From JAVBME01 sp031552765 (lineage in GTDB: Bacteria > Bacillota > Negativicutes > Acidaminococcales > JAISLQ01), in contig JAVBME010000007.1 in NCBI GenBank assembly GCA_031552765.1, positions 62,001 through 126,000 on the forward strand: a stretch of DNA of 64,000 nt. Direction: 5' to 3'. The stretch's first letter is position 1. Every line of letters starts with the position of its first letter. Shown here in pieces: positions 1-7,755 of the stretch. The position numbers and the translations under genes were made by a program. The notes beneath the pieces are model-generated. The model made no database searches and was not told the origin of the DNA. It worked only from the letters and a program-made list of their open reading frames with translations.

Positions 1-30
1 TGACTATACAGTAACTGTATACTTTATGAT
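1..30 (+). promoter_or_regulatory. Promoter with embedded operator palindrome for the RND efflux operon
   Basis: A perfect 17-base palindrome, TATACAGTAACTGTATA, lies at 5-21 between a possible -35 (TGACTA at 1-6, probably TTGACT with the base outside the window) and a -10 TATGAT at 25-30. An operator overlapping the -35/-10 spacer is the usual layout for TetR- or MarR-family repressors of efflux pumps. The regulator itself is not in the window and may lie just upstream. The palindrome is seen; its function is inferred. Confidence 0.5.
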
Positions 31-115
31 AGAGCAATAGGGTCTAACTTGTCAAACATTTCCAATCTACTTATTTTGTGATGATCAGCGCAGGCAAAAC
101 AGGAGGGGTAACAAA

Positions 116-1264
116 GTGTCTCCAAGGAGAAATAGCAGGATATCCTGCACGGTTTTGGCAATAGTATTTTGTATTGCCGCCGTCACCGGCTGTGCCGGCA
201 ACAAACAGGCCGCCGCGCCAAAAGCGGTAGCGGTAAAAACCATGAAAACAATCAAACGGGATGTAACCATTGCCGACGAATACGCCGGCCAGGTGCAGGG
301 CAAGAATGAGGCGCGCATCCAGGCGCGGGTCTCGGGCAACGTAGTGCAAAAAATGGTAAACGGCGGTGAGATGGTGAAAAAAGGCCAGCCGCTGTTTAAA
401 ATAGACGACCGCCCCTACGTGAGCTCCCTTTTGTCCGCGCAGTCGCAACTGGCCCAGGCTGAAGCCAGCCTGGCCAATACCGAGATAGATACGCAAAGGT
501 ACCGTAACCTGTACAAAGCGTCCGCCATAGCGGAACAACAGCTGACTACACAGGAATCCGCTCTGCGCCAGCAAAAAGCGGTAGTAAATTCCCAGCGCGC
601 CCTGGCACAAAAATCCCAGGACGACCTCACTGATACCCTGGTGGTCTCTCCCATCGACGGCCGGCTGTATGTCGACGACGTCAGCGTAGGCACCTATGTA
701 CAGGCCGGTAGCACTGTTCTTGTTACTGTGGGTATTCTCGACCCGGTATTCGTGCAGTTCAGCATGAGCGAAAACGAATACCTAAACCTGCGCCAACTCC
801 GCCAAAATAGTGCGGCTTGGGGCGAAGACGTGAGCATAACCCTGAGCAACGGCTCGGTCTACCCGCTTCACGGCAAAGTAGCCCAGGTAGACAGAGGTAT
901 GGCCAACAACACCGGCACGCTCACGGTAAAAGCCTCCTTCCCCAACCCGGACGCCGTTTTAGTACCCGGCATGTTCGCACGGGTCAAGATAGACAACTCG
1001 GTGAAAAAAGACGCCCTCCTGGTTCCGCAGCGAGCTGTGCAGCAGGTATTGGAAAAATCTTATGTAATGGTAGTGGACGAAAACAAAAAAGCCAAGGCCT
1101 GCCAGGTCACGCTCGGCAAAAAAGTGGGCAGTTTCTGGCTGGTGGAAAGCGGGCTCATGGGCAACGAAAATATTGTCGTGGAAGGCCTTACTAAAGTGCA
1201 AGAAGGCATAGCGCTAGAGCCGGCAGAAGTAACACCCCAGGACCTCGGCCTTATTTTCAACTGA
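116..1264 (+). CDS. RND efflux periplasmic adaptor lipoprotein (AcrA/MexA family)
   Basis: Membrane-fusion subunit that links an inner-membrane RND pump to an outer-membrane channel. The GTG start at 116 is preceded by a strong AGGAGG ribosome site at 101-106. Residues 1-26 form a lipoprotein signal ending in V-T-G-C, with Cys26 the predicted lipidated residue. A biotinyl-lipoyl-like half-domain follows (about 60-110), then an alpha-helical hairpin rich in Gln/Ala (about 100-165), the second lipoyl half and beta-barrel domains. At 382 residues it has the family length. The transporter gene begins 18 bases downstream, so the two form one operon. No TolC gene is visible here. The substrate cannot be predicted from sequence. 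Confidence 0.95.
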   Translation: MSPRRNSRISCTVLAIVFCIAAVTGCAGNKQAAAPKAVAVKTMKTIKRDVTIADEYAGQVQGKNEARIQARVSGNVVQKMVNGGEMVKKGQPLFKIDDRPYVSSLLSAQSQLAQAEASLANTEIDTQRYRNLYKASAIAEQQLTTQESALRQQKAVVNSQRALAQKSQDDLTDTLVVSPIDGRLYVDDVSVGTYVQAGSTVLVTVGILDPVFVQFSMSENEYLNLRQLRQNSAAWGEDVSITLSNGSVYPLHGKVAQVDRGMANNTGTLTVKASFPNPDAVLVPGMFARVKIDNSVKKDALLVPQRAVQQVLEKSYVMVVDENKKAKACQVTLGKKVGSFWLVESGLMGNENIVVEGLTKVQEGIALEPAEVTPQDLGLIFN

Positions 1265-1282
1265 TAACAAGGAGATACCAAC

Positions 1283-4200
1283 GTGGCAAAATTCTTTATC
1301 GACCGCCCGGTTTTCGCGATCGTCCTTTCAGTCCTCATTGTACTGGCCGGAACGATTGCCGGGCTAAACCTGCCTATAGCGCAATACCCTCAAATACAGC
1401 CGCCTACGGTTTCTGTAAACGGCACCTATACCGGCGCTAACGCCGATACGGTAAACCAGGCTGTAGCGCAGGTGATCGAAGAACAGGTAAACGGCGTCGA
1501 AGGCATGGACTATATGAACTCCACTGCCGACAATACCGGCAGTTACCGCCTGCAAGTAATCTTCAACCTCGGCATAAACGGCGATATCGCATCGGTAAAA
1601 GTGCAAAACAATATTTCCCAGGCCAATTCCTCTTTGCCCAACGAAGTGAAAGAATACGGCATTATCACAAAAAAAGCTTCGTCCGATATGGCGCTTTTGC
1701 TCAGCGTCTATTCACCGGAGGAAACCCACGAGCGGACTTTTATATATAACTATATAAAAGTATATATGCTGGACGCCATAAAGCGCGTGCGCGGCGTTGG
1801 CGACATCAACGTCTTCGGTTCCGACCTGTCCCGTCGCATCTGGCTAAATCCCGACCGCCTGGCCGAGCTCGGGCTGACCGTAAGCGACGTCATCGCAGCG
1901 ATAAGAGAGCAAAATGTCCAGGCCCCAGCTGGAACTATCGGCGGCATGCCGGCGGAAAAAACGCAAGAATTCCAGTATACCGGCAAAGTACAGGGCCGGC
2001 TGGCCAGCATAGAAGAATTTGGCAACATCATCATAAAAGCGCAGCCTAACGGGGCGTTTATCCAGCTAAAAGACGTTGCCCGCATTGAAAACGCCTCCCG
2101 TTCTTCCAATGTCGAAACCAGGCTGAACGGCCACAATGCTATCGGCATGGGCATACTCCTGACCAATGACGCCAATGCTATGGAAACTATCGGCGAAGTA
2201 AAAAAAGTACTGGAAGAAGCAGCCAAAGACTTCCCGCCGGATCTGAAATATGCCCTGATCCGTGATAATACGGCCTACATCGCTGAATCTATCAAGGAAG
2301 TAGTCAAGACATTTTTAGAGGCCCTGCTATTGGTCATCATCATAGTCTACCTGTTCCTGCAAAGCTGGCGGGCCACCATCATCCCACTCCTGGCGGTCCC
2401 GGTATCGCTTGTCGGCACTTTTGGCGCCTTTGTCGCGCTGGGCTTTACCATCAACACACTCACCCTGTTCGCCATGGTGCTGGCGATAGGCCTAGTGGTA
2501 GACGACGCCATAGTAGTTATCGAAGCGGTCGAACACCACATCAAAACAAATAAGCTTGGCCCTTATGAGGCTACACGCCGCGCTATGGCTGAAGTTTCAG
2601 GCCCGGTCGTGGCCATAGCCTTTGTATTGGCCTCGGTCTTTATACCGGTGGCCTTCCTCGGCGGCATGATGGGCGTCCTTTACCGACAGTTTGCCCTTAC
2701 CATCGCCGTTTCCATGGCGCTATCCGCTATCGTCGCCTTGTCACTCACGCCCGCCTTGTGCGCCATGCTGCTCCGCCCGCATGACGAAAACGCGCATCAC
2801 GGCCCTATCGGCAGATTTTTTGTCCGTTTCAACGACTGGTTTGACCGTATGACCAATGCTTATGGCAAGATAGTAAAAAAACTTATAGCCCATGCAAAAT
2901 ATGCCTTCGTCTTTCTTCTCTTGCTCTTTGCCGGCATAGGGCTTTTATTCAAACTGGTGCCAACGACCTTCATCCCGGATGAAGACCAGGCCTTCGTCCT
3001 GGCTTCGGTCACACTACCGGAAGGGGCCAGCCTGGTGAGAACGCAAAATGTCATGGCAAACCTCGGTCAGGATGTACAAGGTGTCAAAGGAGTCGCCAAT
3101 GTCATGGCGATCACCGGTCACGACATACTATCGAGCAGCAGCAAATCGAACGCCGGCACGCTGTTTATCGGCCTTGATAGCTGGGGCGAGCGCAAAGACG
3201 CGCCCACGCAAATAAAAGCTTTGCTGGGCGGCATATACGCCAAGTCCGATAAATACAGCGAAGCTTCCATCATCGCCATGAATCCCCCCTCCCTGCCCGG
3301 TTTGGGCATGGTCGGCGGCTTTACTATGGTCCTCCAGGATGTCAGCGGCCATACCAATGAAGAACTTGAGACGATAACGAAAAAATTCCTCGCCGCCGCC
3401 AACAGCAGCCGGCCTGAAGTAACACGGGTATATACAACATACAGGAGCAACTCCCCTACTGTCGAGTTTGAAATAGACCGAGAAAAAGTAAAAACACTGG
3501 GCGTCGCCTTAAATGACGTTTTTTCCGCCTTACAGGTCAACTTCGGCGGTTACGAAGTAAACGACTTCAACATGTTTGGCCGCACTTACAAAGTAGTCTT
3601 GCAGGCCGACGCCAAATACCGCAGCACTGAAGATAACACGCGGTTTATATATGTAAAATCGGCTAATGGCATGGTGCCGCTCGACACCCTTTTGCGTCCC
3701 AAAATAGCCACCGCCCCGCCCAGCATCACCCGCTTCAATGCGGCGCGCAGCATCCAGATAAACGGCTCGGTAGCGCCCGGCTACAGCTCGGGCCAAGCCA
3801 TGTCGGCCATGGAAGAATTGGCCCGAGACAATTTGCCTTCCGGTTTTAAAGTGGAATGGTCCAACCAAAGCCGCGAAGAGAAAAAGTCCGGTGACTCGGC
3901 CACCCGCGTCATGGCGCTCGCCCTGGTCTTCGTCTTCCTGTGCCTGGCCGCCCTTTATGAAAGCTGGGCTATACCTTACGCAGTTTTGCTATCTGTCCCG
4001 ACAGGCATTTTCGGCGCTTTCTTCTCACAATATGTTGCCAATCTGCAAAACAGCATCTACATGCAGATAGGCGTTATAACCCTTATCGGCCTTGCGGCAA
4101 AAAACGGTATCCTGATAGTAGAATTTGCCAAAGTCAGGGTAGATGACGGCATGCCGGCCGTACAGGCAGCCATCGAAGCCGCTGAACTGCGCCTGCGCCC

Positions 4201-4441
4201 GATACTCATGACATCCCTGGCCTTCATCATCGGCTGTCTGCCGCTGGCCGTAGCTTCCGGCGCCGGCGCCGGCGCGCGCAACGCCATGGGCGTCACTGTG
4301 GTAGGCGGTATGACTATCGCTACCGGCCTCGGCATATTCCTCATACCCGTACTCTTCGTCATTGTGGAATGGTCGCTGGAAAAGCTTGGTTTTAAGAAGA
4401 AAGATGAAGAAAGTAAAGCAGACGATACGGCTTTGACCTGA
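1283..4441 (+). CDS. RND multidrug efflux transporter (AcrB/MexB, HAE1 family)
   Basis: Inner-membrane proton-driven drug exporter of 1052 residues, the normal length for the HAE1 family. It starts at GTG 1283 with an AAGGAGA site at 1269-1275. The N-terminus FFIDRPVFAIVLS is family-typical. The paired aspartates of transmembrane helix 4 are in GLVVDDAIVVIE (about 405-416), and the essential lysine of helix 10 is in GLAAKNGILIVEF (about 934-946), so proton relay residues are intact. The two large periplasmic porter loops are present, and the C-terminus is cytoplasmic and charged. The partner is the adaptor upstream. The gene ends at a strong hairpin terminator shared with the converging ATP-grasp gene. 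Confidence 0.96.
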   Translation: MAKFFIDRPVFAIVLSVLIVLAGTIAGLNLPIAQYPQIQPPTVSVNGTYTGANADTVNQAVAQVIEEQVNGVEGMDYMNSTADNTGSYRLQVIFNLGINGDIASVKVQNNISQANSSLPNEVKEYGIITKKASSDMALLLSVYSPEETHERTFIYNYIKVYMLDAIKRVRGVGDINVFGSDLSRRIWLNPDRLAELGLTVSDVIAAIREQNVQAPAGTIGGMPAEKTQEFQYTGKVQGRLASIEEFGNIIIKAQPNGAFIQLKDVARIENASRSSNVETRLNGHNAIGMGILLTNDANAMETIGEVKKVLEEAAKDFPPDLKYALIRDNTAYIAESIKEVVKTFLEALLLVIIIVYLFLQSWRATIIPLLAVPVSLVGTFGAFVALGFTINTLTLFAMVLAIGLVVDDAIVVIEAVEHHIKTNKLGPYEATRRAMAEVSGPVVAIAFVLASVFIPVAFLGGMMGVLYRQFALTIAVSMALSAIVALSLTPALCAMLLRPHDENAHHGPIGRFFVRFNDWFDRMTNAYGKIVKKLIAHAKYAFVFLLLLFAGIGLLFKLVPTTFIPDEDQAFVLASVTLPEGASLVRTQNVMANLGQDVQGVKGVANVMAITGHDILSSSSKSNAGTLFIGLDSWGERKDAPTQIKALLGGIYAKSDKYSEASIIAMNPPSLPGLGMVGGFTMVLQDVSGHTNEELETITKKFLAAANSSRPEVTRVYTTYRSNSPTVEFEIDREKVKTLGVALNDVFSALQVNFGGYEVNDFNMFGRTYKVVLQADAKYRSTEDNTRFIYVKSANGMVPLDTLLRPKIATAPPSITRFNAARSIQINGSVAPGYSSGQAMSAMEELARDNLPSGFKVEWSNQSREEKKSGDSATRVMALALVFVFLCLAALYESWAIPYAVLLSVPTGIFGAFFSQYVANLQNSIYMQIGVITLIGLAAKNGILIVEFAKVRVDDGMPAVQAAIEAAELRLRPILMTSLAFIIGCLPLAVASGAGAGARNAMGVTVVGGMTIATGLGIFLIPVLFVIVEWSLEKLGFKKKDEESKADDTALT

Positions 4442-4446
4442 TATGA

Positions 4447-4489
4447 AACAGCGCCCGAAGACCTTGGTCTTCGGGCGCTGTTGTTTTTA
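4447..4489. terminator. Bidirectional Rho-independent terminator
   Basis: A perfect stem of about 17 base pairs (4447-4463 with 4466-4482) closes on a two-base TT gap and is followed by a T-rich tract (4481-4489) on the plus strand. It lies between two convergent genes; on the minus strand the A-rich left flank gives a short T run, so it can serve both. Confidence 0.9.
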
Positions 4490-5674
4490 TTCTAATATAT
4501 AATCCGTCACTTCTTGTACTTCTTCTACCGTCTTGCCACGGAAGATGTAGACAAATTTACCCATAGCGCGGGCAAATACGCTTTCCACCTCTTTGGCCAC
4601 CATTATCTTGTCGCCATAACGCTGCATTATGTCGTCGTAGGAATTGGCGTAGCCATTATGGTATTTACGCCCGGCGTAACCGCAGATGTAGCCTGGCTTC
4701 ACTTCTGCCAGGGCAGTTTTGTTAAAAGCGATCATATCCGCCCAGGCCTGGTAGATATCTATATCGGCGGCAAAATTCATCATGTCCGGGATGTAGGCGC
4801 CGGGCGGGCGCATATTTACCTCGAGCGCCACTATGGCGCCCTTTTTGCCAAGGCCGGGTTTGTCTATGGACAGTTTAAAAAATTCAAAGTGAAAAAAGCG
4901 GCTGATGGTATCGAAAGCTTTGGCCGTCCGGCAGCCTATATCGTAAAATTCCGGCGTTATCTCCTGTGAGTGAAAATATACGTCCAAGTCGTCATTTACT
5001 ATATCCATCAGGGACACCGGCAAGTAATGGCTGGCCGCATACAATACGTTGCGGTCATGGTCGGTTATGCCGTCAAAGGTCACGATATTGCCGGTGATAA
5101 ATTCCTCTATGATAAATTCCTCCGGCTGTTTTGTCGCAAAAAAACTGCGCAGGCTGTCCTCGCCGGATATCTTATAGGTGGTGGAGGCCCCAACGCCAAT
5201 ATCCGGCTTAGCCACTACCGGGTAACCTACTTCGGCGATAAAAGCTTTTACCGCCGGCATATCCCCGGCGTCGCTTGCCAAAATATGGCGGGCTACCGGT
5301 ACGCCCGCTTTGATATAGAATTCTTTCATCAGCGACTTTCTCTTCATGCCCATAACGCGGTCGCTTTTTACGCCCGGCACGTTAAAATCCGTGCGTAGCC
5401 TAGCATCGCTGGCCAGCCAGTGTTCATTGAGCGAATCAATGAAATCTATCCGGCCATAACGGTGGATAAAATAACCGCAGGCTTTTTGCACTTGCCCGTA
5501 ATCTTCCAAATTATCTACCTTGTAGTAATCGGCCAGGGCATTTTTCAACACGCCTGACAAAAGATGGTAATCCTGATCGCCTATGCCAAATACATTTACG
5601 CCGTTTTTGTAGAGGGCACGGCAAAAATATTCGCAATGAGAAGGAAAATTAGGCGATATAAAAATAAAGTTCAT
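4487..5674 (-). CDS. ATP-grasp domain protein, substrate unknown
   Basis: 395-residue protein of the ATP-grasp carboxylate-amine/thiol ligase superfamily, which couples ATP hydrolysis to joining a carboxylate and an amine or similar nucleophile. An N-terminal pre-ATP-grasp fold (MNFIFISPNFPSHCEYF) is followed by the ATP-grasp core: a lysine in GYPVVAKPDIGVGAS (about 150-165), the EEFITG segment (about 190) and the magnesium-binding ALEVNMRPPG motif (about 285). It starts at ATG with AGGACGG upstream. It is a monocistronic gene converging on the efflux operon. No neighbour hints at the substrate; a peptide-like ligase or an amino-acid ligase are possibilities, not conclusions. Confidence 0.8.
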   Translation of the reverse strand: MNFIFISPNFPSHCEYFCRALYKNGVNVFGIGDQDYHLLSGVLKNALADYYKVDNLEDYGQVQKACGYFIHRYGRIDFIDSLNEHWLASDARLRTDFNVPGVKSDRVMGMKRKSLMKEFYIKAGVPVARHILASDAGDMPAVKAFIAEVGYPVVAKPDIGVGASTTYKISGEDSLRSFFATKQPEEFIIEEFITGNIVTFDGITDHDRNVLYAASHYLPVSLMDIVNDDLDVYFHSQEITPEFYDIGCRTAKAFDTISRFFHFEFFKLSIDKPGLGKKGAIVALEVNMRPPGAYIPDMMNFAADIDIYQAWADMIAFNKTALAEVKPGYICGYAGRKYHNGYANSYDDIMQRYGDKIMVAKEVESVFARAMGKFVYIFRGKTVEEVQEVTDYILE

Positions 5675-5814
5675 GGCTTTCCGTCCTTTTAATAGGGTAT
5701 TGTTTTAAAATTACATCGAACAGCCTATTTTGTCAAGTTGCCGTCTTGTTGCCTAAACAGGGCAAATGCAGTATTATATTATTATTCATCCGCTTGAAGA
5801 CAGGAGGTCAAACA

Positions 5815-7215
5815 ATGGCTTACAATTTGGTCGACGGCGAATTTATCGCCGCTTTGCAAGAGATAACCGGCAAAGAACATGTTTTTACCGACCGGGAAAA
5901 ACTAGAACAATATAAAACCGACGAAGAAACCGACGAAAGCTACCACCGCGTACCCGAAGCCGTCGTTTTCCCCGGCAGCGCCGCAGAAGTCGCCGCCGTC
6001 ATGAAACTGGCCAACAAGCATCTGGTGCCGGTCACGCCGCGCAGCGCGGGTACCAGCCTGGTAGCGGGCGCTATTGCTACCGAAGGCGGCATAGTGATGG
6101 TGCTCTCGCGCATGGACAAGATACTCGAAATAAATAAAGACGCCCTTTACATGAAAGTGCAGTGCGGCGCGCGTACCGAAGATATACAAAAGGCCGCCAA
6201 AGCGCTCGGCCTCCTCTACGCAGGAGACCCATGCAGCGCCGACTCTTGCCTTATCGGCGGCAATATCGCCACTAATGCCGGCGGCAACCGGGCGGTAAAA
6301 TACGGCGCCACGCGTGAACAGGTATATAGCATCGAGGTGGTCACTCCGGAAGGAGATATCACTACCCTTGGCGCGCGCCTCAGCAAAAAAACCACCGGCT
6401 ACTGCCTTGAGCAGCTTATTATGGGTTCGGAAGGCACGCTGGGCATCATAACCGGCGCCGTTTTAAAACTAAAGCCCCTGCCTGTCTATAAAATGGATAT
6501 CCTGGCTATAGTCACAGACTATCTTGCCGCCACCCGCCTGGTGCAAAAAATCATAAACACAGGCGGCATCGACCCCACCAGCATGGAATTTATGGACAAC
6601 AAAGCTGTCCGTTCCTGTAGCGACTACATAAAAATACCTCTGCCGCATTATGAGGACGGACATTATGTCATCATCACCCTCGACGGTTTTAGTGAAGCGG
6701 AGCTGGAAGCGCGCGTAGCGGTTTTGGATGAACTGTGCACGCAAAACGGCGCGCTGGAAGTATTGGAAGCCGATGAAGAACGCATCTGGAAGGCGCGGCG
6801 CAGCATGGCCGAGGCCGGGCGGGCGGAAAGCAAGGTCGTTTATTATGAAGACGTAGTCGTCCCCATAGACAAGATCGGTGAAATGCTGGAACGCGCCGCC
6901 TACTTTGAGCAAAAATACAACCTCTTGAACCGCACGGTAGCGCACGCCGGCGACGGCAACATCCACTTCACCTTGCTCAAAGGCAGTCTTACGGACAACG
7001 AATGGCATAAGATGCTGGATACTTTCCACGAAGAAATTTACGCCCTGGCTTACCAGATGGGCGGTCGTCTGTCCGGCGAACACGGCATCGGCGCAAAAAA
7101 AATAGACACTATGGCCATGTACACCGACCCGGTAGAACTAGCTCTAATGAAAAAGATCAAAAAAGCGCTTGATCCCAATAACATCCTCAACCCCGGCAAA
7201 ATCTTCCAGTGGTGA
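5815..7215 (+). CDS. FAD-binding 2-hydroxyacid dehydrogenase (GlcD / D-lactate dehydrogenase family)
   Basis: 466-residue flavoprotein that oxidises a 2-hydroxyacid such as D-lactate or glycolate. The start chosen is ATG 5815 because AGGAGG sits at 5803-5808; an upstream in-frame extension to 5746 lacks a ribosome site. Domain order is FAD-binding type 4 (about 40-220, with PRSAGTSLVAGAI contacting the pyrophosphate) and FAD-oxidase C-terminal domain with HAGDGNIHFT (about 380) and SGEHGIGAKK (about 420). No GlcF-like iron-sulfur or EtfAB partner gene is adjacent, so the electron acceptor is open. A cupin gene starts 4 bases after its stop codon, suggesting co-expression. Confidence 0.9.
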   Translation: MAYNLVDGEFIAALQEITGKEHVFTDREKLEQYKTDEETDESYHRVPEAVVFPGSAAEVAAVMKLANKHLVPVTPRSAGTSLVAGAIATEGGIVMVLSRMDKILEINKDALYMKVQCGARTEDIQKAAKALGLLYAGDPCSADSCLIGGNIATNAGGNRAVKYGATREQVYSIEVVTPEGDITTLGARLSKKTTGYCLEQLIMGSEGTLGIITGAVLKLKPLPVYKMDILAIVTDYLAATRLVQKIINTGGIDPTSMEFMDNKAVRSCSDYIKIPLPHYEDGHYVIITLDGFSEAELEARVAVLDELCTQNGALEVLEADEERIWKARRSMAEAGRAESKVVYYEDVVVPIDKIGEMLERAAYFEQKYNLLNRTVAHAGDGNIHFTLLKGSLTDNEWHKMLDTFHEEIYALAYQMGGRLSGEHGIGAKKIDTMAMYTDPVELALMKKIKKALDPNNILNPGKIFQW

Positions 7216-7219
7216 TGCC

Positions 7220-7708
7220 ATGGAGCTATTACCCAAAACCGCGCAAGCTATAATAAAAAAACTCCAACTGGAAAAAATACGTGAAGGCGTATACATACGG
7301 CGCAGCTATAGCAGCGAACTCTTCTTAAATGGCCGGGCGGCGGCAAGCTCCGCCTGGGCGCTGGCCACTTGGGATGCGCCGTCATATTTGCACCGTCTTG
7401 ATTGCGATGAGATTTGGCATTTTTACGCCGGCAGCCCTTTAAATCTATATATACTCGAAGAAACCGGCCTTACCGCCTATAAACTGGGTGGCGACGTCCT
7501 GTCCGGCCAACTGCCGGAAATCATCATCCCTAAAGGCAGTATCTTCGGCGCTCTGGCCGAAAAAGAAGAAGACTGGTGCTTGTTCGGCTGTACCTGTGTA
7601 CCGGCTTTCGAGTTGACAGGTTACGAGTATATAAGGGCGGACGCCCCGGCGTTAACCGCCTTCCCTAAGCAACGACAGTTGATAGAAAAACTTACATCCT
7701 ATAAATAA
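7220..7708 (+). CDS. Cupin-fold protein of the DUF985 family
   Basis: 162-residue small beta-barrel protein. Residues about 40-140 match the DUF985 cupin type: WDAPSYLHRLDCDEIWHFYAGSP, a hydrophobic strand with LNLYILEETG, then EIIIPKGSIFGA and WCLFGCTCVPAFEL. Family members are structurally related to sugar epimerases and to yeast YML079w, but the reaction is not established. The ATG at 7220 follows the oxidase stop codon by only 4 bases; its ribosome site is weak (GGTGATG), so translation probably depends on coupling. A terminator hairpin follows at 7716. Confidence 0.85.
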   Translation: MELLPKTAQAIIKKLQLEKIREGVYIRRSYSSELFLNGRAAASSAWALATWDAPSYLHRLDCDEIWHFYAGSPLNLYILEETGLTAYKLGGDVLSGQLPEIIIPKGSIFGALAEKEEDWCLFGCTCVPAFELTGYEYIRADAPALTAFPKQRQLIEKLTSYK

Positions 7709-7715
7709 GAACGTG

Positions 7716-7746
7716 AGAGCCCCGACCATACGGCCGGGGCTCTTTG
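7716..7746. terminator. Rho-independent terminator between convergent genes
   Basis: Stem AGAGCCCCG (7716-7724) pairs with CGGGGCTCT (7735-7743), followed by TTTG. It separates the cupin gene from the leftward pyrophosphatase gene, which ends at 7756. The stem is strong but the T run is short. Confidence 0.75.
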
Positions 7747-7755
7747 TTACTTATT

